From Aureispira sp. (GTDB lineage: Bacteria > Bacteroidota > Bacteroidia > Chitinophagales > Saprospiraceae): a stretch of DNA of 64,000 nt. The notes under the pieces were generated by a model. It was given only the letters and a program-made list of their open reading frames with translations, was not told where the DNA came from and did no database searches. Position numbers and translations under genes: made by a program. Numbering within the stretch: the first letter of the stretch is position 1; each line of letters begins with the position of its first letter. Below, one piece after another: positions 45,158 through 54,162 of this stretch. Location of the stretch: contig JAAEPD010000087.1 of NCBI GenBank assembly GCA_024222455.1, forward strand, positions 55,005 through 119,004. The letters run 5' to 3'.

Positions 45158-46078
45158 TTACTCAGGCAGCTCAAACTTTTGGCTAAGAATCTTATCATTA
45201 CTCAGTTTTAGAATAATTTGTTTGTGGATAGATCTTGTCTTCAGTTTCTTAATAAACTGATCGGTTTGGTTGTTGGGTAAGGTGAACTCTACGCTCAAAT
45301 TTTGGATGTTGTTGGGTTGTACTATCTCACTCGAATGCTTTGGGGAGTATAAGCCAGATTGGCCCCAAATCTTAGTAGCTTGACACTCCAAATCCTTTCG
45401 TCCATCCGAAAAAATAAGATTAAAATCAACAATAGCTACAGGGCGTCTTCCTGCATTTTCTACCGTAAATTTAAGCTGGATAACTTCCTCTAAAGGCAAG
45501 ACAGAGAGTTTGAAAATATCTATAAATAAACGATAATCAGGCTCTACATTTTTACGGTCATAATACATCAGATCAATATCATACTTAGTAGCAGAAAAGG
45601 TGCCTGTGTTTTTGCGTACAAATATCTTTTGGTGGTATTCCTTCTTTATGTTTCCTCGCTTCGTGAAGGTTTGATAATTACGAATCAAAATAGGTTTTTC
45701 CCAAGCTGGTGGAATATGAATAACACTCAGTTTATGACCATTTATGATAATATCATAAGTATTCAGTTCAAACAAATGACTAACCCGTTTAATTAGAACT
45801 TTAGTAATTTCGTTAGTATCTCGCAGACCACAATCCTCAAAGGTAACATCCTTATATAAAATACGACGATCATCAAAACCAATAACAATAAAACCATCTA
45901 ACCCATAAGTATTGGCCATAGCAGTGGTATCTTTCAGATACTCATTGACCCCTTTCAGGGTAGAAAGGTCATACCATTCGTACTTGAAATCAAATTTTAG
46001 GCTCTCCTTATCTAAACCTAAGGTAGCCTGCTCTAGATGCTCTTTGACAATCTCTGTTATCCGTTCTAACCCAATCAT
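45158..46078 (-). CDS. AlbA_2 (Schlafen-like) DNA-binding domain protein
   Basis: A 306-residue protein whose first 130 residues match the AlbA_2/Schlafen pattern: the lead LKFDFKYEWYD, the KDTTAMANTYGLDGFIVIGFDDRR core, and the later INGHKLSVIHIPPAWEKPILI strand followed by KKEYHQKIFVRKNTGTFSAT. The C-terminal half is a beta-rich domain of unknown family. Proteins of this group are predicted nucleic-acid-binding or ATPase-type regulators, and some occur in defence loci. No defence partners lie beside it. Confidence 0.78.
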   Translation of the reverse strand: MIGLERITEIVKEHLEQATLGLDKESLKFDFKYEWYDLSTLKGVNEYLKDTTAMANTYGLDGFIVIGFDDRRILYKDVTFEDCGLRDTNEITKVLIKRVSHLFELNTYDIIINGHKLSVIHIPPAWEKPILIRNYQTFTKRGNIKKEYHQKIFVRKNTGTFSATKYDIDLMYYDRKNVEPDYRLFIDIFKLSVLPLEEVIQLKFTVENAGRRPVAIVDFNLIFSDGRKDLECQATKIWGQSGLYSPKHSSEIVQPNNIQNLSVEFTLPNNQTDQFIKKLKTRSIHKQIILKLSNDKILSQKFELPE

Positions 46079-46201
46079 AGTTTGTATTATTAAGCATAGT
46101 TCGTGGAGTCTTAATGATTTTCAATCGCTTACCAAACCCCAGAAACTAATGATTAAGTCAACCTAATTTGTAATTAAAAAATTCGTAATTCGTAATTGAA
46201 T

Positions 46202-47170
46202 CTATTTCGTAGGTACTTTTACATCAAAACTATGTCTAGATTTGTTCGTTAGTTTGGTGCTAATAATCCAAGGGTTAAAAACCTTAAGTTCTCTATAACT
46301 GATGTTGTGTTCTTTTGCAAAGTCACTCCAACTCGAAATAGCGCCATCTACAGTTACTATTTTGAATTTAGGCAACGGAACATATAGGTCCTTTTCAGCT
46401 ATATTAAAACCATATTTTTTAGGATCAGTCATTACCTCTTTGGCTGCCATAATTCTAGGCACATATCTAGAGGTTTCTTGGTTTAGGTATAGATCAAAAT
46501 ACTTGTTGGTATGTTGAGCTTCTATACGTGTTTTTAAGCGAGGTCCCCCCATATTGTAGGCAGCAGCAGCCAATAACCAAGAATCGAATTTTTTATAGGA
46601 TTTTTTAAGATACTTACAAGCAGCAGCAGTTGCTTTTTCTATATGATAACGTTCATCAATTTCACTATTGATGACCAAGCCATATTCTTTGCCTGTCGCA
46701 GGCATGAATTGCCAAATACCTTTAGCACCAGCTGGAGAGGTAGCATTGCGTAAGCTACTTTCTGTTACCGCTAAGTATTTAAAATCATCAGGAAGGCCAT
46801 GCTCTTTAAATATCTCCTCCATGATAGGGAAGTAACGATTGGATAATTTGATGATGGCAATCATCTTAGAATGCCAAAAGCACATGGACAAAAACTCTCT
46901 ATCAAAGCGTTCACGAGCATCAAAATTGTCCATAGGCAAATGTTCACCTGCAAAGGTAATAGAGTCTGGCAAAGAAGGTGCATTGACAGTCTGTACAGGA
47001 TCTGTATCCATAGTTTGAGAACTATTATCCTGTGTTGTATTTTGATCTACTGTAGTAGAGTTGGTAGCATTTTTCTGCTTGTCAGGATCAGTGTAAGATG
47101 TAAGTACAATAAATCCAATAACAGTAGCTGCCCCCATTATGTAGATGAATAGATGTTTTGCCGCTTTCAT
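46202..47170 (-). CDS. Lytic transglycosylase (SLT domain)
   Basis: I start at ATG 47170, which begins a signal anchor (MKAAKHLFIYIMGAATVIGFIVL) and avoids overlap with the upstream gene; the open frame extends 22 codons further. The 322-residue enzyme cleaves peptidoglycan glycan strands. The catalytic glutamate is Glu137 in LAVTESSLRNATSPAGAKGIWQF, followed by MPATGKEYGL and AAAAYNMGG. The C-terminal 50 residues (VDGAISSWSDFAKEHNISYRELKVFN) look like a degenerate LysM. It lies 19 bp after the DUF2480 gene. Confidence 0.92.
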   Translation of the reverse strand: MKAAKHLFIYIMGAATVIGFIVLTSYTDPDKQKNATNSTTVDQNTTQDNSSQTMDTDPVQTVNAPSLPDSITFAGEHLPMDNFDARERFDREFLSMCFWHSKMIAIIKLSNRYFPIMEEIFKEHGLPDDFKYLAVTESSLRNATSPAGAKGIWQFMPATGKEYGLVINSEIDERYHIEKATAAACKYLKKSYKKFDSWLLAAAAYNMGGPRLKTRIEAQHTNKYFDLYLNQETSRYVPRIMAAKEVMTDPKKYGFNIAEKDLYVPLPKFKIVTVDGAISSWSDFAKEHNISYRELKVFNPWIISTKLTNKSRHSFDVKVPTK

Positions 47171-47189
47171 AGTTATGTTGTTTTTATAT

Positions 47190-47702
47190 TTATTTTTTCT
47201 TTTTATATAGTGGAACTGCCGAACAGGCTTCTCCATACATAATGCTCTTGGCTACAGGCTGTAAGCGATGAGCCAGCATAGTATAAGCAGCAGGTGGAAC
47301 TGGTAGTTTTCCACAGCCTTTCACTATAATACGTTGATCTTGGTATTGGGCTCTATCTAATGCTCCAATTGTGTCTTGATAGTGTAGAAGTATACATGTT
47401 TCTTTGTTGCCATGTGTTACTTTTTCTGCAAAAGGAGTGGCATAAATAGCTACTAACTGATATGCCCACACAGGTACAATAGCATCTGTAGAACAAAACA
47501 CTGTTAAGATTTTGTCTTGATATTGTGTCCAATCGTGCTCCTTCATAGCTGCTCTAAAATCCTTTTCTTTCAAGAGTAATTCTCTGAATAGATAGTCCTT
47601 TAGGTCAAATTCTACAATCTCTGCTTTAGGAAAAAAATCTTCTAAGTTTATATTAATTAAGCTACTATTAGCTACTCGATTGATTAGTGGTTTATCGTTC
47701 AT
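47190..47702 (-). CDS. DUF2480 family protein
   Basis: A 170-residue cytosolic protein restricted to Bacteroidota. Family marks are the start INRVANSSLININLEDF, the EKDFRAAMKEHDW segment, STDAIVPVWAYQL, the IVKGCGKLPVPPAAYTML block and the end KSIMYGEACSAVPLYKKKK. The function is not known. It is co-transcribed with the lytic transglycosylase downstream. Confidence 0.9.
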   Translation of the reverse strand: MNDKPLINRVANSSLININLEDFFPKAEIVEFDLKDYLFRELLLKEKDFRAAMKEHDWTQYQDKILTVFCSTDAIVPVWAYQLVAIYATPFAEKVTHGNKETCILLHYQDTIGALDRAQYQDQRIIVKGCGKLPVPPAAYTMLAHRLQPVAKSIMYGEACSAVPLYKKKK

Positions 47703-47812
47703 ATTAGATGAATATGGAATTTAATTTTGATTCTAATTGATAGATATTATTACGAATAGCTTTGTATGGAGCAACAAATATCTTTTTCTGTCTATTCTAA
47801 TAAATGCTCGAT

Positions 47813-47832
47813 TTCGTAGCTAAGGCTACGAA
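47813..47832. repeat. Short perfect hairpin
   Basis: TTCGTAGC (47813-47820) pairs with GCTACGAA (47825-47832) around a TAAG loop, in the gap between the EamA and DUF2480 genes. No T-run follows; it may be part of a dispersed palindrome family. Confidence 0.5.
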
Positions 47833-47990
47833 TCTCTGCGTTTATTTCAATAGTCAAAAAATCTACTATTTCTCCTGCATACAATCCTAGCCATAATAAT
47901 ATCTAATAAAATTACCGAACTCTATTGGCTAAACCAAATTTAGCTCCGTTCAACTATTAATTCTAAACAAGAAATAGCTCAAATAGGTTG

Positions 47991-48842
47991 TTAATTACGT
48001 TGAGCATCCCAAAATATAACCGTTATAATAATCAAACCGCCTATCCATACCCAAAAGGTAGGATATTCTTTCAAGAAAATCAAGGCTCCAATCACACCAT
48101 AAACAGGCTCTAAACAAGCAACCAAACTAGCTGTTTGTGCACTGATTGTTTGCATACTTTCTATAAATAAAGTATGGGCTAATCCTGTGAAAATAATGCC
48201 TAAAATAATCAGTAGTAAAAGCGTTTGCCCATCAATAGGAACCCAAAAAAGGAGAGCTAAAGGTAATAGAAAAAGAGCTGCAAATCCATTTTGCATCAAG
48301 GCAATAACACGACTAGAATGTTTGCCTACCAATTGTTTGTTGAGCAAGGTAAGTACTGCAAACGAAGCCCCAGAGGCAATTCCCCAAACAATTCCCCATA
48401 GATAACTATCTGAAAGCTGCCCATCCATAACAATACAAGCCACTCCTATGAATATAATAAAGGAAGAAAAAGTAGACCTAGGATCAAGTTTAGCCTTAAA
48501 AAATAAGGGAGTCAAGAATGTTGTAAATATAGGAAAGGTAGAAAAAGTAAGCAGCCCAATAGCTACAGTAGATAACTGTACGGACTGAAAAAAGGCTACC
48601 CAATGAAAGGCTAATATAAATCCTAATAATAGAAACTTAAAACCTGAACGACCTATTGTAATCGACTCTTTTTTGTAGAGTATTATGCTCCCAATGGCCA
48701 TGGATGCAAAAAAGGTTCGTCCAAAGACAATCAAATAGGCAGGTAGTATAATCCACTTGCCAAAAAGTCCTACACAGCCAAATAGCAAAACGGCTAAATG
48801 GAGTTGTGCATAGTTGTAATGGTTGTTGGATGTCGCTGACAT
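47991..48842 (-). CDS. EamA/DMT-family transporter
   Basis: A 283-residue inner-membrane protein with about ten helices in two repeated EamA halves (first near VFGRTFFASMAIGSIILY, second near VWGIASGASFAVLTLLNKQLVG, ending with a VYGVIGALIFLKEYPTFWVWIGGLIII motif). DMT members export amino acids, nucleotides or other metabolites; the substrate cannot be read here. It lies 33 bp after the fatty-acid-hydroxylase-like gene on the same strand. Confidence 0.9.
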   Translation of the reverse strand: MSATSNNHYNYAQLHLAVLLFGCVGLFGKWIILPAYLIVFGRTFFASMAIGSIILYKKESITIGRSGFKFLLLGFILAFHWVAFFQSVQLSTVAIGLLTFSTFPIFTTFLTPLFFKAKLDPRSTFSSFIIFIGVACIVMDGQLSDSYLWGIVWGIASGASFAVLTLLNKQLVGKHSSRVIALMQNGFAALFLLPLALLFWVPIDGQTLLLLIILGIIFTGLAHTLFIESMQTISAQTASLVACLEPVYGVIGALIFLKEYPTFWVWIGGLIIITVIFWDAQRN

Positions 48843-48875
48843 AGTATAATAGTTATGATGGCAATATACTACTTT

Positions 48876-49673
48876 CTAGTTGTCAGCGTCTTTATTGGAT
48901 ACATCTTTTTGTACAAAGAAGGGGCTTAACAGTAAGCCTAGATAATGTTTGGAGATTGCTTCATCTATTCCTAATTCTTTAGGTTCTGTATTTGGGGGCT
49001 TATAAGTGCCAAAGATAATGTCTAGGATTGGAAAAAGATTGGAGAAATTAGTTGACGTTCTATCCTTACTATGATGCCAACGGTGTAGTCTAGGTGAGCC
49101 TAATATCAGGTGTAATGGTGCTATTGGTACATGAATGTTGGAATGGATATAGATAGCCCAAAAGCCTCTAAATACAATGATTCCTGCTATGGTTTCTAGA
49201 GGGAAACCTATTATGAATGCAGGCAAATTAACAATGCCTGTTGTGTAGAGTGCATCTAAAGGGTGCTCTCTATGAGCAGCCAACCAATCCAAATGTTCTG
49301 CACTGTGATGCACCTTATGGAAGCTCCACAAAAAATCAAATTTATGTTGTAGTCGATGTCCCCAATAAACCAAAAAATCACTGACCAATAAGATTTCTAA
49401 AACTTGTAGCGACCATGCTTGCATAGATACTAAATTTCTAAATTCTGTAGGTACTAATAGATACAGCCAATATTTTAGATGCCAAAGAAGGTGAAGGACC
49501 AGACTGCTCCATAAAAGGTATTGTCCTAAAAAGAAAAGGCAGTCAATTTGCCAAGCTGGTCTAAGTAATTTTTGTTTAGGATTTGCAGAAAAAACTCGCT
49601 CCATTGGGCTAAAAATGATAGCCATAGAGAGAAAACTTATTCCGGTACCAAATAGGAGATTTTGCCAACTCAT
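48876..49673 (-). CDS. Sterol desaturase / fatty acid hydroxylase family protein
   Basis: A 265-residue membrane di-iron enzyme. The histidine boxes are HRLQH at 106-110, HKVHH at 119-123, and later LHRWHHSKD, with the single His of AAHREHPLD between. Helices at about 8-24, 50-68 and 88-103 precede the first box. Family members hydroxylate or desaturate lipids. The start ATG overlaps the stop of the upstream mini-GldK gene (ATGA), so the two are translationally coupled. Confidence 0.9.
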   Translation of the reverse strand: MSWQNLLFGTGISFLSMAIIFSPMERVFSANPKQKLLRPAWQIDCLFFLGQYLLWSSLVLHLLWHLKYWLYLLVPTEFRNLVSMQAWSLQVLEILLVSDFLVYWGHRLQHKFDFLWSFHKVHHSAEHLDWLAAHREHPLDALYTTGIVNLPAFIIGFPLETIAGIIVFRGFWAIYIHSNIHVPIAPLHLILGSPRLHRWHHSKDRTSTNFSNLFPILDIIFGTYKPPNTEPKELGIDEAISKHYLGLLLSPFFVQKDVSNKDADN

Positions 49674-50221
49674 TTGCTGTCTTTTAGGTGACTAGTATCG
49701 CTAGAGTTAGGGGACTCAGACTTAAGTCCTCTTATGAAATCATAAGTATTTCCATAATATTCCTCATTGGTCCATTCAGCTACCATGCCACTATACATGC
49801 ATTCTTCAGATATAAAAAAATCAGAAGGAGTATCAGGTTTAACTTTACTTAGGGAGTCCATAATATATCTAACGAATAGTGCATATTCGTTACTTGTTAT
49901 TCCGTTCTCATCCATGAAGGCATTAAAAGTAATAGGATTACTCTGGTAAAATATATGGCTTTGGGGATCTTCTAGTATCCTATCAATAAGTTGGTCAACT
50001 CTGTAGAAGGGCTCATAAGTTATTGCATGTGTATATATCTGTGAAGGGGAAAGAGTAGGGATAGGAATATCCTTGTATAGGGTACTCTTTTTAGAACGTT
50101 GTTGAGTCTGATGGACAATAAAAAAAATAGATAGGGTGATGAACCCTATCAAAGTAATGCTTTTCAAAAAGATGCCTTTCATACGTAGTTGGATTAAATA
50201 AATTTTAGAGTTAATACCCAA
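49670..50221 (-). CDS. Miniature GldK-like membrane-anchored protein
   Basis: Up to 183 residues (170 if ATG 50182 is used, which I slightly favour). It has one membrane helix (residues 19-36 of the long form) and a periplasmic part. Two blocks match this window's GldK: residues 102-124 (FMDENGITSNEYALFVRYIM) against GldK 78-100, and 144-166 (SGMVAEWTNEEYYGNTYDFI) against GldK about 334-357, roughly half identical in each. The central catalytic-fold core of about 230 residues is absent. It is coupled to the desaturase gene by an ATGA overlap. It may be a remnant or a reduced functional paralogue. Confidence 0.75.
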   Translation of the reverse strand: MGINSKIYLIQLRMKGIFLKSITLIGFITLSIFFIVHQTQQRSKKSTLYKDIPIPTLSPSQIYTHAITYEPFYRVDQLIDRILEDPQSHIFYQSNPITFNAFMDENGITSNEYALFVRYIMDSLSKVKPDTPSDFFISEECMYSGMVAEWTNEEYYGNTYDFIRGLKSESPNSSDTSHLKDSK

Positions 50222-50260
50222 CTAACTAGGAAAGTTATCAATACTTATTATTCTAATAAC

Positions 50261-51187
50261 TTACAAAAGTTGTTCACAGTAGTTATTAAACTTGTCTAGA
50301 GTCATTCCACGTCCTCCACAAACCACCACTAAAACTGTTTGAGCATTAGCAATGCTCTCATGCTCATGATAAACAGCTGACAGAGCAGCACCACAAGCAG
50401 GTTCTACCAATATCCCAAACTCATCTAAAAACCATTGGCAAGCCTCTAGAGTTGCAACATCGGAGACTATAAGTGGTTGAATATCTCTTTGGAAAGACCA
50501 ATCTAAAGCAGCAGAGCAAACCTGTTTGGCTCCTAAAGATGAAGCAATGCTCGCAATCGCATCTAACCGAACCAATTCTTTAGCCTCTACTGCTGCTGCA
50601 TAGGAAGCTGCTCCTTTAGTTTCTGTAGTGAATACTGTTGCGTTTTTCCAGTCGTTGCGTTCTAAACCTTCCATTACACCACAAAGTAGGCCACCACCAC
50701 CAACAGATACAATTACAGCATCAGGTTCGTGCATATTATTGTTGGCTTCATCTATAATAGAGGCATTGCCTTCCCAAATAGAAGGAGAATCGAAAGGTGG
50801 AATATATACTGCACCATCTTTTTTAGCTAAGCTTCGAGCATAGACATCAGAATCATCCCAGACTTTGCCAAAAACTTTGACAGTAGCTCCTATAGCTGCA
50901 ATTCGTTCTTGCATAGCCACGGAAGTAGTTTCGGGTACAACTACAGTTGTTGGTACACCCAATTGACGACCTGCATAAGCGGCAGCACAGCCAGCATTAC
51001 CACCAGATGCAGCCACAAAATGTTTGGCTCCTAAGGCTGCTTGAGTCTGACATAAATTTCCAATTCCTCTAATCTTGAAAGAACCTGAGGGCTGAAAACA
51101 ATCCATTTTGAAAAAAATGCGCTTACCCAACTTATTATTTAAGGTATAAGACTCAAAAATGGGGGTTTCTATATGTAGTTTATCCAT
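50261..51187 (-). CDS. PLP-dependent serine/threonine dehydratase
   Basis: I start at ATG 51187 since the product then aligns with L-serine dehydratase from its first residues (LHIETPIFES); an upstream in-frame extension of 15 codons is unlikely. This 308-residue fold-type II PLP enzyme has Lys38 in PSGSFKIRG, the phosphate-side GGNAGCAAAYAG loop and the glycine-rich GGGGLLCG cofactor loop. It deaminates serine or threonine to pyruvate or 2-oxobutanoate. Length fits the animal-type SDS-like enzymes, without an ACT regulatory domain. Confidence 0.9.
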   Translation of the reverse strand: MDKLHIETPIFESYTLNNKLGKRIFFKMDCFQPSGSFKIRGIGNLCQTQAALGAKHFVAASGGNAGCAAAYAGRQLGVPTTVVVPETTSVAMQERIAAIGATVKVFGKVWDDSDVYARSLAKKDGAVYIPPFDSPSIWEGNASIIDEANNNMHEPDAVIVSVGGGGLLCGVMEGLERNDWKNATVFTTETKGAASYAAAVEAKELVRLDAIASIASSLGAKQVCSAALDWSFQRDIQPLIVSDVATLEACQWFLDEFGILVEPACGAALSAVYHEHESIANAQTVLVVVCGGRGMTLDKFNNYCEQLL

Positions 51188-51307
51188 TGGTATGTATTTA
51201 AGTCTAGGTGTGTGTCTTGTTTTTGTAATCAATTTGTTAGAAAAGCTTACTGCTGTTTTGGGCTTGATAAAGTTAAAAATGTACGGACTATTATTAGTAA
51301 TATCCTG

Positions 51308-51757
51308 TTATTTTTTAGGCGCAAAAATCAGTAACCAGCCCAAAATACTAAAAGCTAAAGTATATACAAAACAAAGGTTGCTAATGGTATGTAATCTGAA
51401 GTCGAACCAACCTATAAATAGAAATAACGAAATACAAAAATGACTAACGGCCAAAAAACGCCAAAGGTCACTTTGATTATCCTTTTTAGGATCTTCTTGT
51501 TTATCTAATACTATCAGTTTTTCTTCTATTGCTTCAGGGCCTTTTAGTATGTCTTGAACAGTTTCCCATCCAATACTATTGAGTAAAAATATAAAAGAAT
51601 GTATTAGCATAGATATAGAATAGAACACAACACTTCCACCTAATGAAAATAAACTGTTGCCTGAGCTATAATGGCCATTAAGTCCAAACCCCAAAAAACT
51701 TAAGAGGTAGAGAATGTTAAGAAATAGCCCTATTTGGAAAAGAAGTTTATTGCTCAT
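51308..51757 (-). CDS. Four-helix membrane protein
   Basis: I choose ATG 51757 (MSNKLLFQIGLF). The 149-residue product has helices at about 6-22, 36-60, 98-116 and 122-142 and a charged cytosolic loop between the second and third. No family is recognised. The gene lies between the serine dehydratase (same strand) and a divergent small gene. Confidence 0.65.
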   Translation of the reverse strand: MSNKLLFQIGLFLNILYLLSFLGFGLNGHYSSGNSLFSLGGSVVFYSISMLIHSFIFLLNSIGWETVQDILKGPEAIEEKLIVLDKQEDPKKDNQSDLWRFLAVSHFCISLFLFIGWFDFRLHTISNLCFVYTLAFSILGWLLIFAPKK

Positions 51758-51832
51758 GATTGAATATAATGAGTTAATGTGCATATATTGAGAATATCAG
51801 ATTTTTATTTTTGTTTGAATCAAAACAACTTT

Positions 51833-52294
51833 ATGTTAGCGGAGTACCTAAAAGTGAAAGACCCTGGACAGTGGGAAAGTTCTTATAGAGAACATGTTCA
51901 GCGAGGTGAGGTGGCTATTGATGACTGGGTTTGGTGGTGGTTGTGGCATCAGATTAATTGGCCTGGGAAGGATTTTAGTGTCTTTCATCAAGGTGTAATT
52001 ACTGAGATAAAGTTGATGGATATTAATATTCGATTGGTGCTAGGGCATGAGAATAAAATGCGTTTTGTGGAATTGATTGTGTACAGTCAAAATGAATATC
52101 ATCCAGATTTTCATCATAAACAATTAGTTGATCCTGAGCAATGGCGGTTCCCTTCTATCGGAAACCCTGCTGTAGATAAGCCTAATTATAGATGGTGGGA
52201 AGAATATCTTTTTTGTAAATTGTACAGCCAGATTTTGATAGATCATAATGGTTTAGATCATATCATAGAACAACTACACAGAAGATTAGGGTAA
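51833..52294 (+). CDS. Hypothetical protein, Trp/His-rich
   Basis: I start at ATG 51833; an in-frame GTG 18 codons upstream would run into the neighbouring gene's start. The 153-residue product is soluble and rich in Trp and His (DDWVWWWLWHQINW; WRFPSIGNPAVDKPNYRWWEEYLF). No domain is recognised. It is 100 bp upstream of the SpoIIE phosphatase gene. Confidence 0.65.
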   Translation: MLAEYLKVKDPGQWESSYREHVQRGEVAIDDWVWWWLWHQINWPGKDFSVFHQGVITEIKLMDINIRLVLGHENKMRFVELIVYSQNEYHPDFHHKQLVDPEQWRFPSIGNPAVDKPNYRWWEEYLFCKLYSQILIDHNGLDHIIEQLHRRLG

Positions 52295-52394
52295 AACTTT
52301 TTAATAGAATAGCTTTGCTTTCCACCCTAATTTATTAACTTTATAATGCACTATACATTAAATAATACAGTCCAATAAAGCATATTACTACTAC

Positions 52395-53705
52395 ATGCAA
52401 ACCCAAAAAGAAACATTAGAACGAAAGTTGTATCTGCAGCGCCTGCAAATCAATCGGTTATTGGATATCACTCAAGCTATCAATAATAATATTTCGAGCA
52501 AAGACCTTTTTCAAGTCTATAAAAGTGCATTGACATGGGAGTTGCGTATAGAAAAGTTTGTATTGTATACTCGAAAAGATGATGCTTGGGTTGTTGCTGC
52601 TTCTGCAGGGGTTGATGAGGTGTTGTTGGCTTTAGATATAGAAGAGTATTTTGAAAAGTATGAACGTATTGCTAGAGTAGAAGAGCCTGAACATCCCTTA
52701 TTAGGCGAGTTTGATATTGTTATACCTGCCTACCACAAGAAATACCCAATTGCTTTTACCTTTATAGATCAGACTCCGCTAAAGTCTTCTGCTACTGATA
52801 CAGATGAAGATGCAGATAATGAGGCTTATGAGACTATTAAATTTATATCAGCAATTACCAATGTTATTTCGGTGGCTATTGAGAACAAGCGCTTGTTTAA
52901 ACGTCAGTTGGAGCAAGAGCGTCAAAAGCGTGAAATAGAGCTAGCTGTACAGGTGCAAAATATGCTAATTCCTAGTAACTTGCCTAAGAATGATTTGTAT
53001 GAATATTCAGGTATTTACCAGCCTCATAAAGGGGTAGGAGGTGATTACTACGATTTTATGGAGTTGGGCGATAGAGAAATTGCATTTTGTATTGCAGATA
53101 TATCTGGCAAAGGGGTTGCAGCAGCATTGTTGATGTCCAACTTTCAGGCGAATCTCCAATCTTTGATTCATAGAAAGTATTTGAGTGTTTCAAAGTTTGC
53201 TAATCGCTTGAATTCACTAGTGCTCCGTACTACTAAAGGTGAAAAATTTATTACCTTTTTTATCGCTCGTTATCATATCTACAAAAAACGTTTAAGATAC
53301 CTTTGTGCAGGACATAATCCGCCTTTTATGTATACAGAAGGTAAGTTGCAGCGAATGGATAAAGGTTGTACGATTTTAGGTGCTTTTGATAAACTACCAG
53401 AGATTGAATTTGGAGAGGTTTACTTGAAAGATGATGCTTTCTTTTTGCTGTATACTGATGGGTTGACTGATCTCCGAAATGGGGAAGGGGAATTCTTTGA
53501 TGATGAAAAAGTTGGCGAGTTTATACTCAAAAACCCTAATCTAGGCGCTAAAGAGTTTAACGATGCATTGATGAAAGAAGTCAATGATTTTAAGGGAGAT
53601 ATGGCTTTTCCTGATGATATCTCTGTGTTGTCTGGACGTATCTTTCATCATGAAACTCTAGAAGAACCTAAAAAGACTAAATCTAAAAAATCTAATAAAA
53701 AATAG
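52395..53705 (+). CDS. SpoIIE/RsbU-type PP2C phosphatase with GAF-like sensor
   Basis: A 436-residue cytosolic protein. The N-terminal 175 residues hold a coiled start and a GAF-like sensor region. A short coiled linker (KRQLEQERQKREIELAVQVQNML) leads to the SpoIIE phosphatase domain: GVGGDYYDFMEL (metal Asp), CIADISGKGVAAALLMSNFQANL, CAGHNPPFMY, YTDGLTDLRN and the closing PDDISVL. Such proteins dephosphorylate anti-anti-sigma partners in partner-switching pathways. No anti-sigma or STAS gene lies next to it. The Lys-rich tail is unusual but short. Confidence 0.92.
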   Translation: MQTQKETLERKLYLQRLQINRLLDITQAINNNISSKDLFQVYKSALTWELRIEKFVLYTRKDDAWVVAASAGVDEVLLALDIEEYFEKYERIARVEEPEHPLLGEFDIVIPAYHKKYPIAFTFIDQTPLKSSATDTDEDADNEAYETIKFISAITNVISVAIENKRLFKRQLEQERQKREIELAVQVQNMLIPSNLPKNDLYEYSGIYQPHKGVGGDYYDFMELGDREIAFCIADISGKGVAAALLMSNFQANLQSLIHRKYLSVSKFANRLNSLVLRTTKGEKFITFFIARYHIYKKRLRYLCAGHNPPFMYTEGKLQRMDKGCTILGAFDKLPEIEFGEVYLKDDAFFLLYTDGLTDLRNGEGEFFDDEKVGEFILKNPNLGAKEFNDALMKEVNDFKGDMAFPDDISVLSGRIFHHETLEEPKKTKSKKSNKK

Positions 53706-54162
53706 TTTGCTCGGGAACTATTTGCCTACCTATTCCTGTTAGAGGGATTATAACTACAACTAAAAGGTCTTTCCTAGATACCATAAGTCCAATAATAAAT
53801 AACACAGAAGTAATCACCTCACAACCATACTTCACCATAGGGACTTTATACTTTCCAAAAGACTTTTAATTACTAACATCACAGACTTTTATTTTGATTG
53901 CTCCTCCACAAGCAAAATAGCCTAGCTATGTCTTTTGTGACCAAACCTTGTAGTAGTTCTATTTATTATAAACAAAGGATTAGTATTAGATAGTAAGCCG
54001 ATTATTATAAGGGCTTTAGCTGTATTTATTCGTTGATTCAATTAATTGTTATCATCAAATAATCAGCTACTAATAACCTTTATGGCCTGTATCAATAAGT
54101 GTTTTTGTATAAAACAACAACTAATCCTTAGTTCTCATTAACCTAATTAAAATAGATATAAC
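53706..54162. other. Intergenic region, nothing recognised
   Basis: These 457 bp separate the SpoIIE phosphatase and VWA genes, both rightward. I see no clear terminator after the phosphatase gene, no tRNA, and no reading frame that looks coding. Confidence 0.5.

Noticed and set aside
45158..46078. Defence system around the AlbA_2 domain protein
   Set aside because: Neighbours are a small membrane protein and a cell-wall enzyme with their own contexts; no nuclease, helicase or other defence partner is present.
46165..46200. AATTCGTAATTCGTAATT run just after the lytic transglycosylase gene
   Set aside because: It is a short direct repeat common in AT-rich intergenic DNA; no hairpin with a T-run or other support makes it a feature.
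53706..54162. Possible RNA gene in the 457-bp gap
   Set aside because: No cloverleaf, GTTC-type T-loop or strong stem structure was visible by eye.
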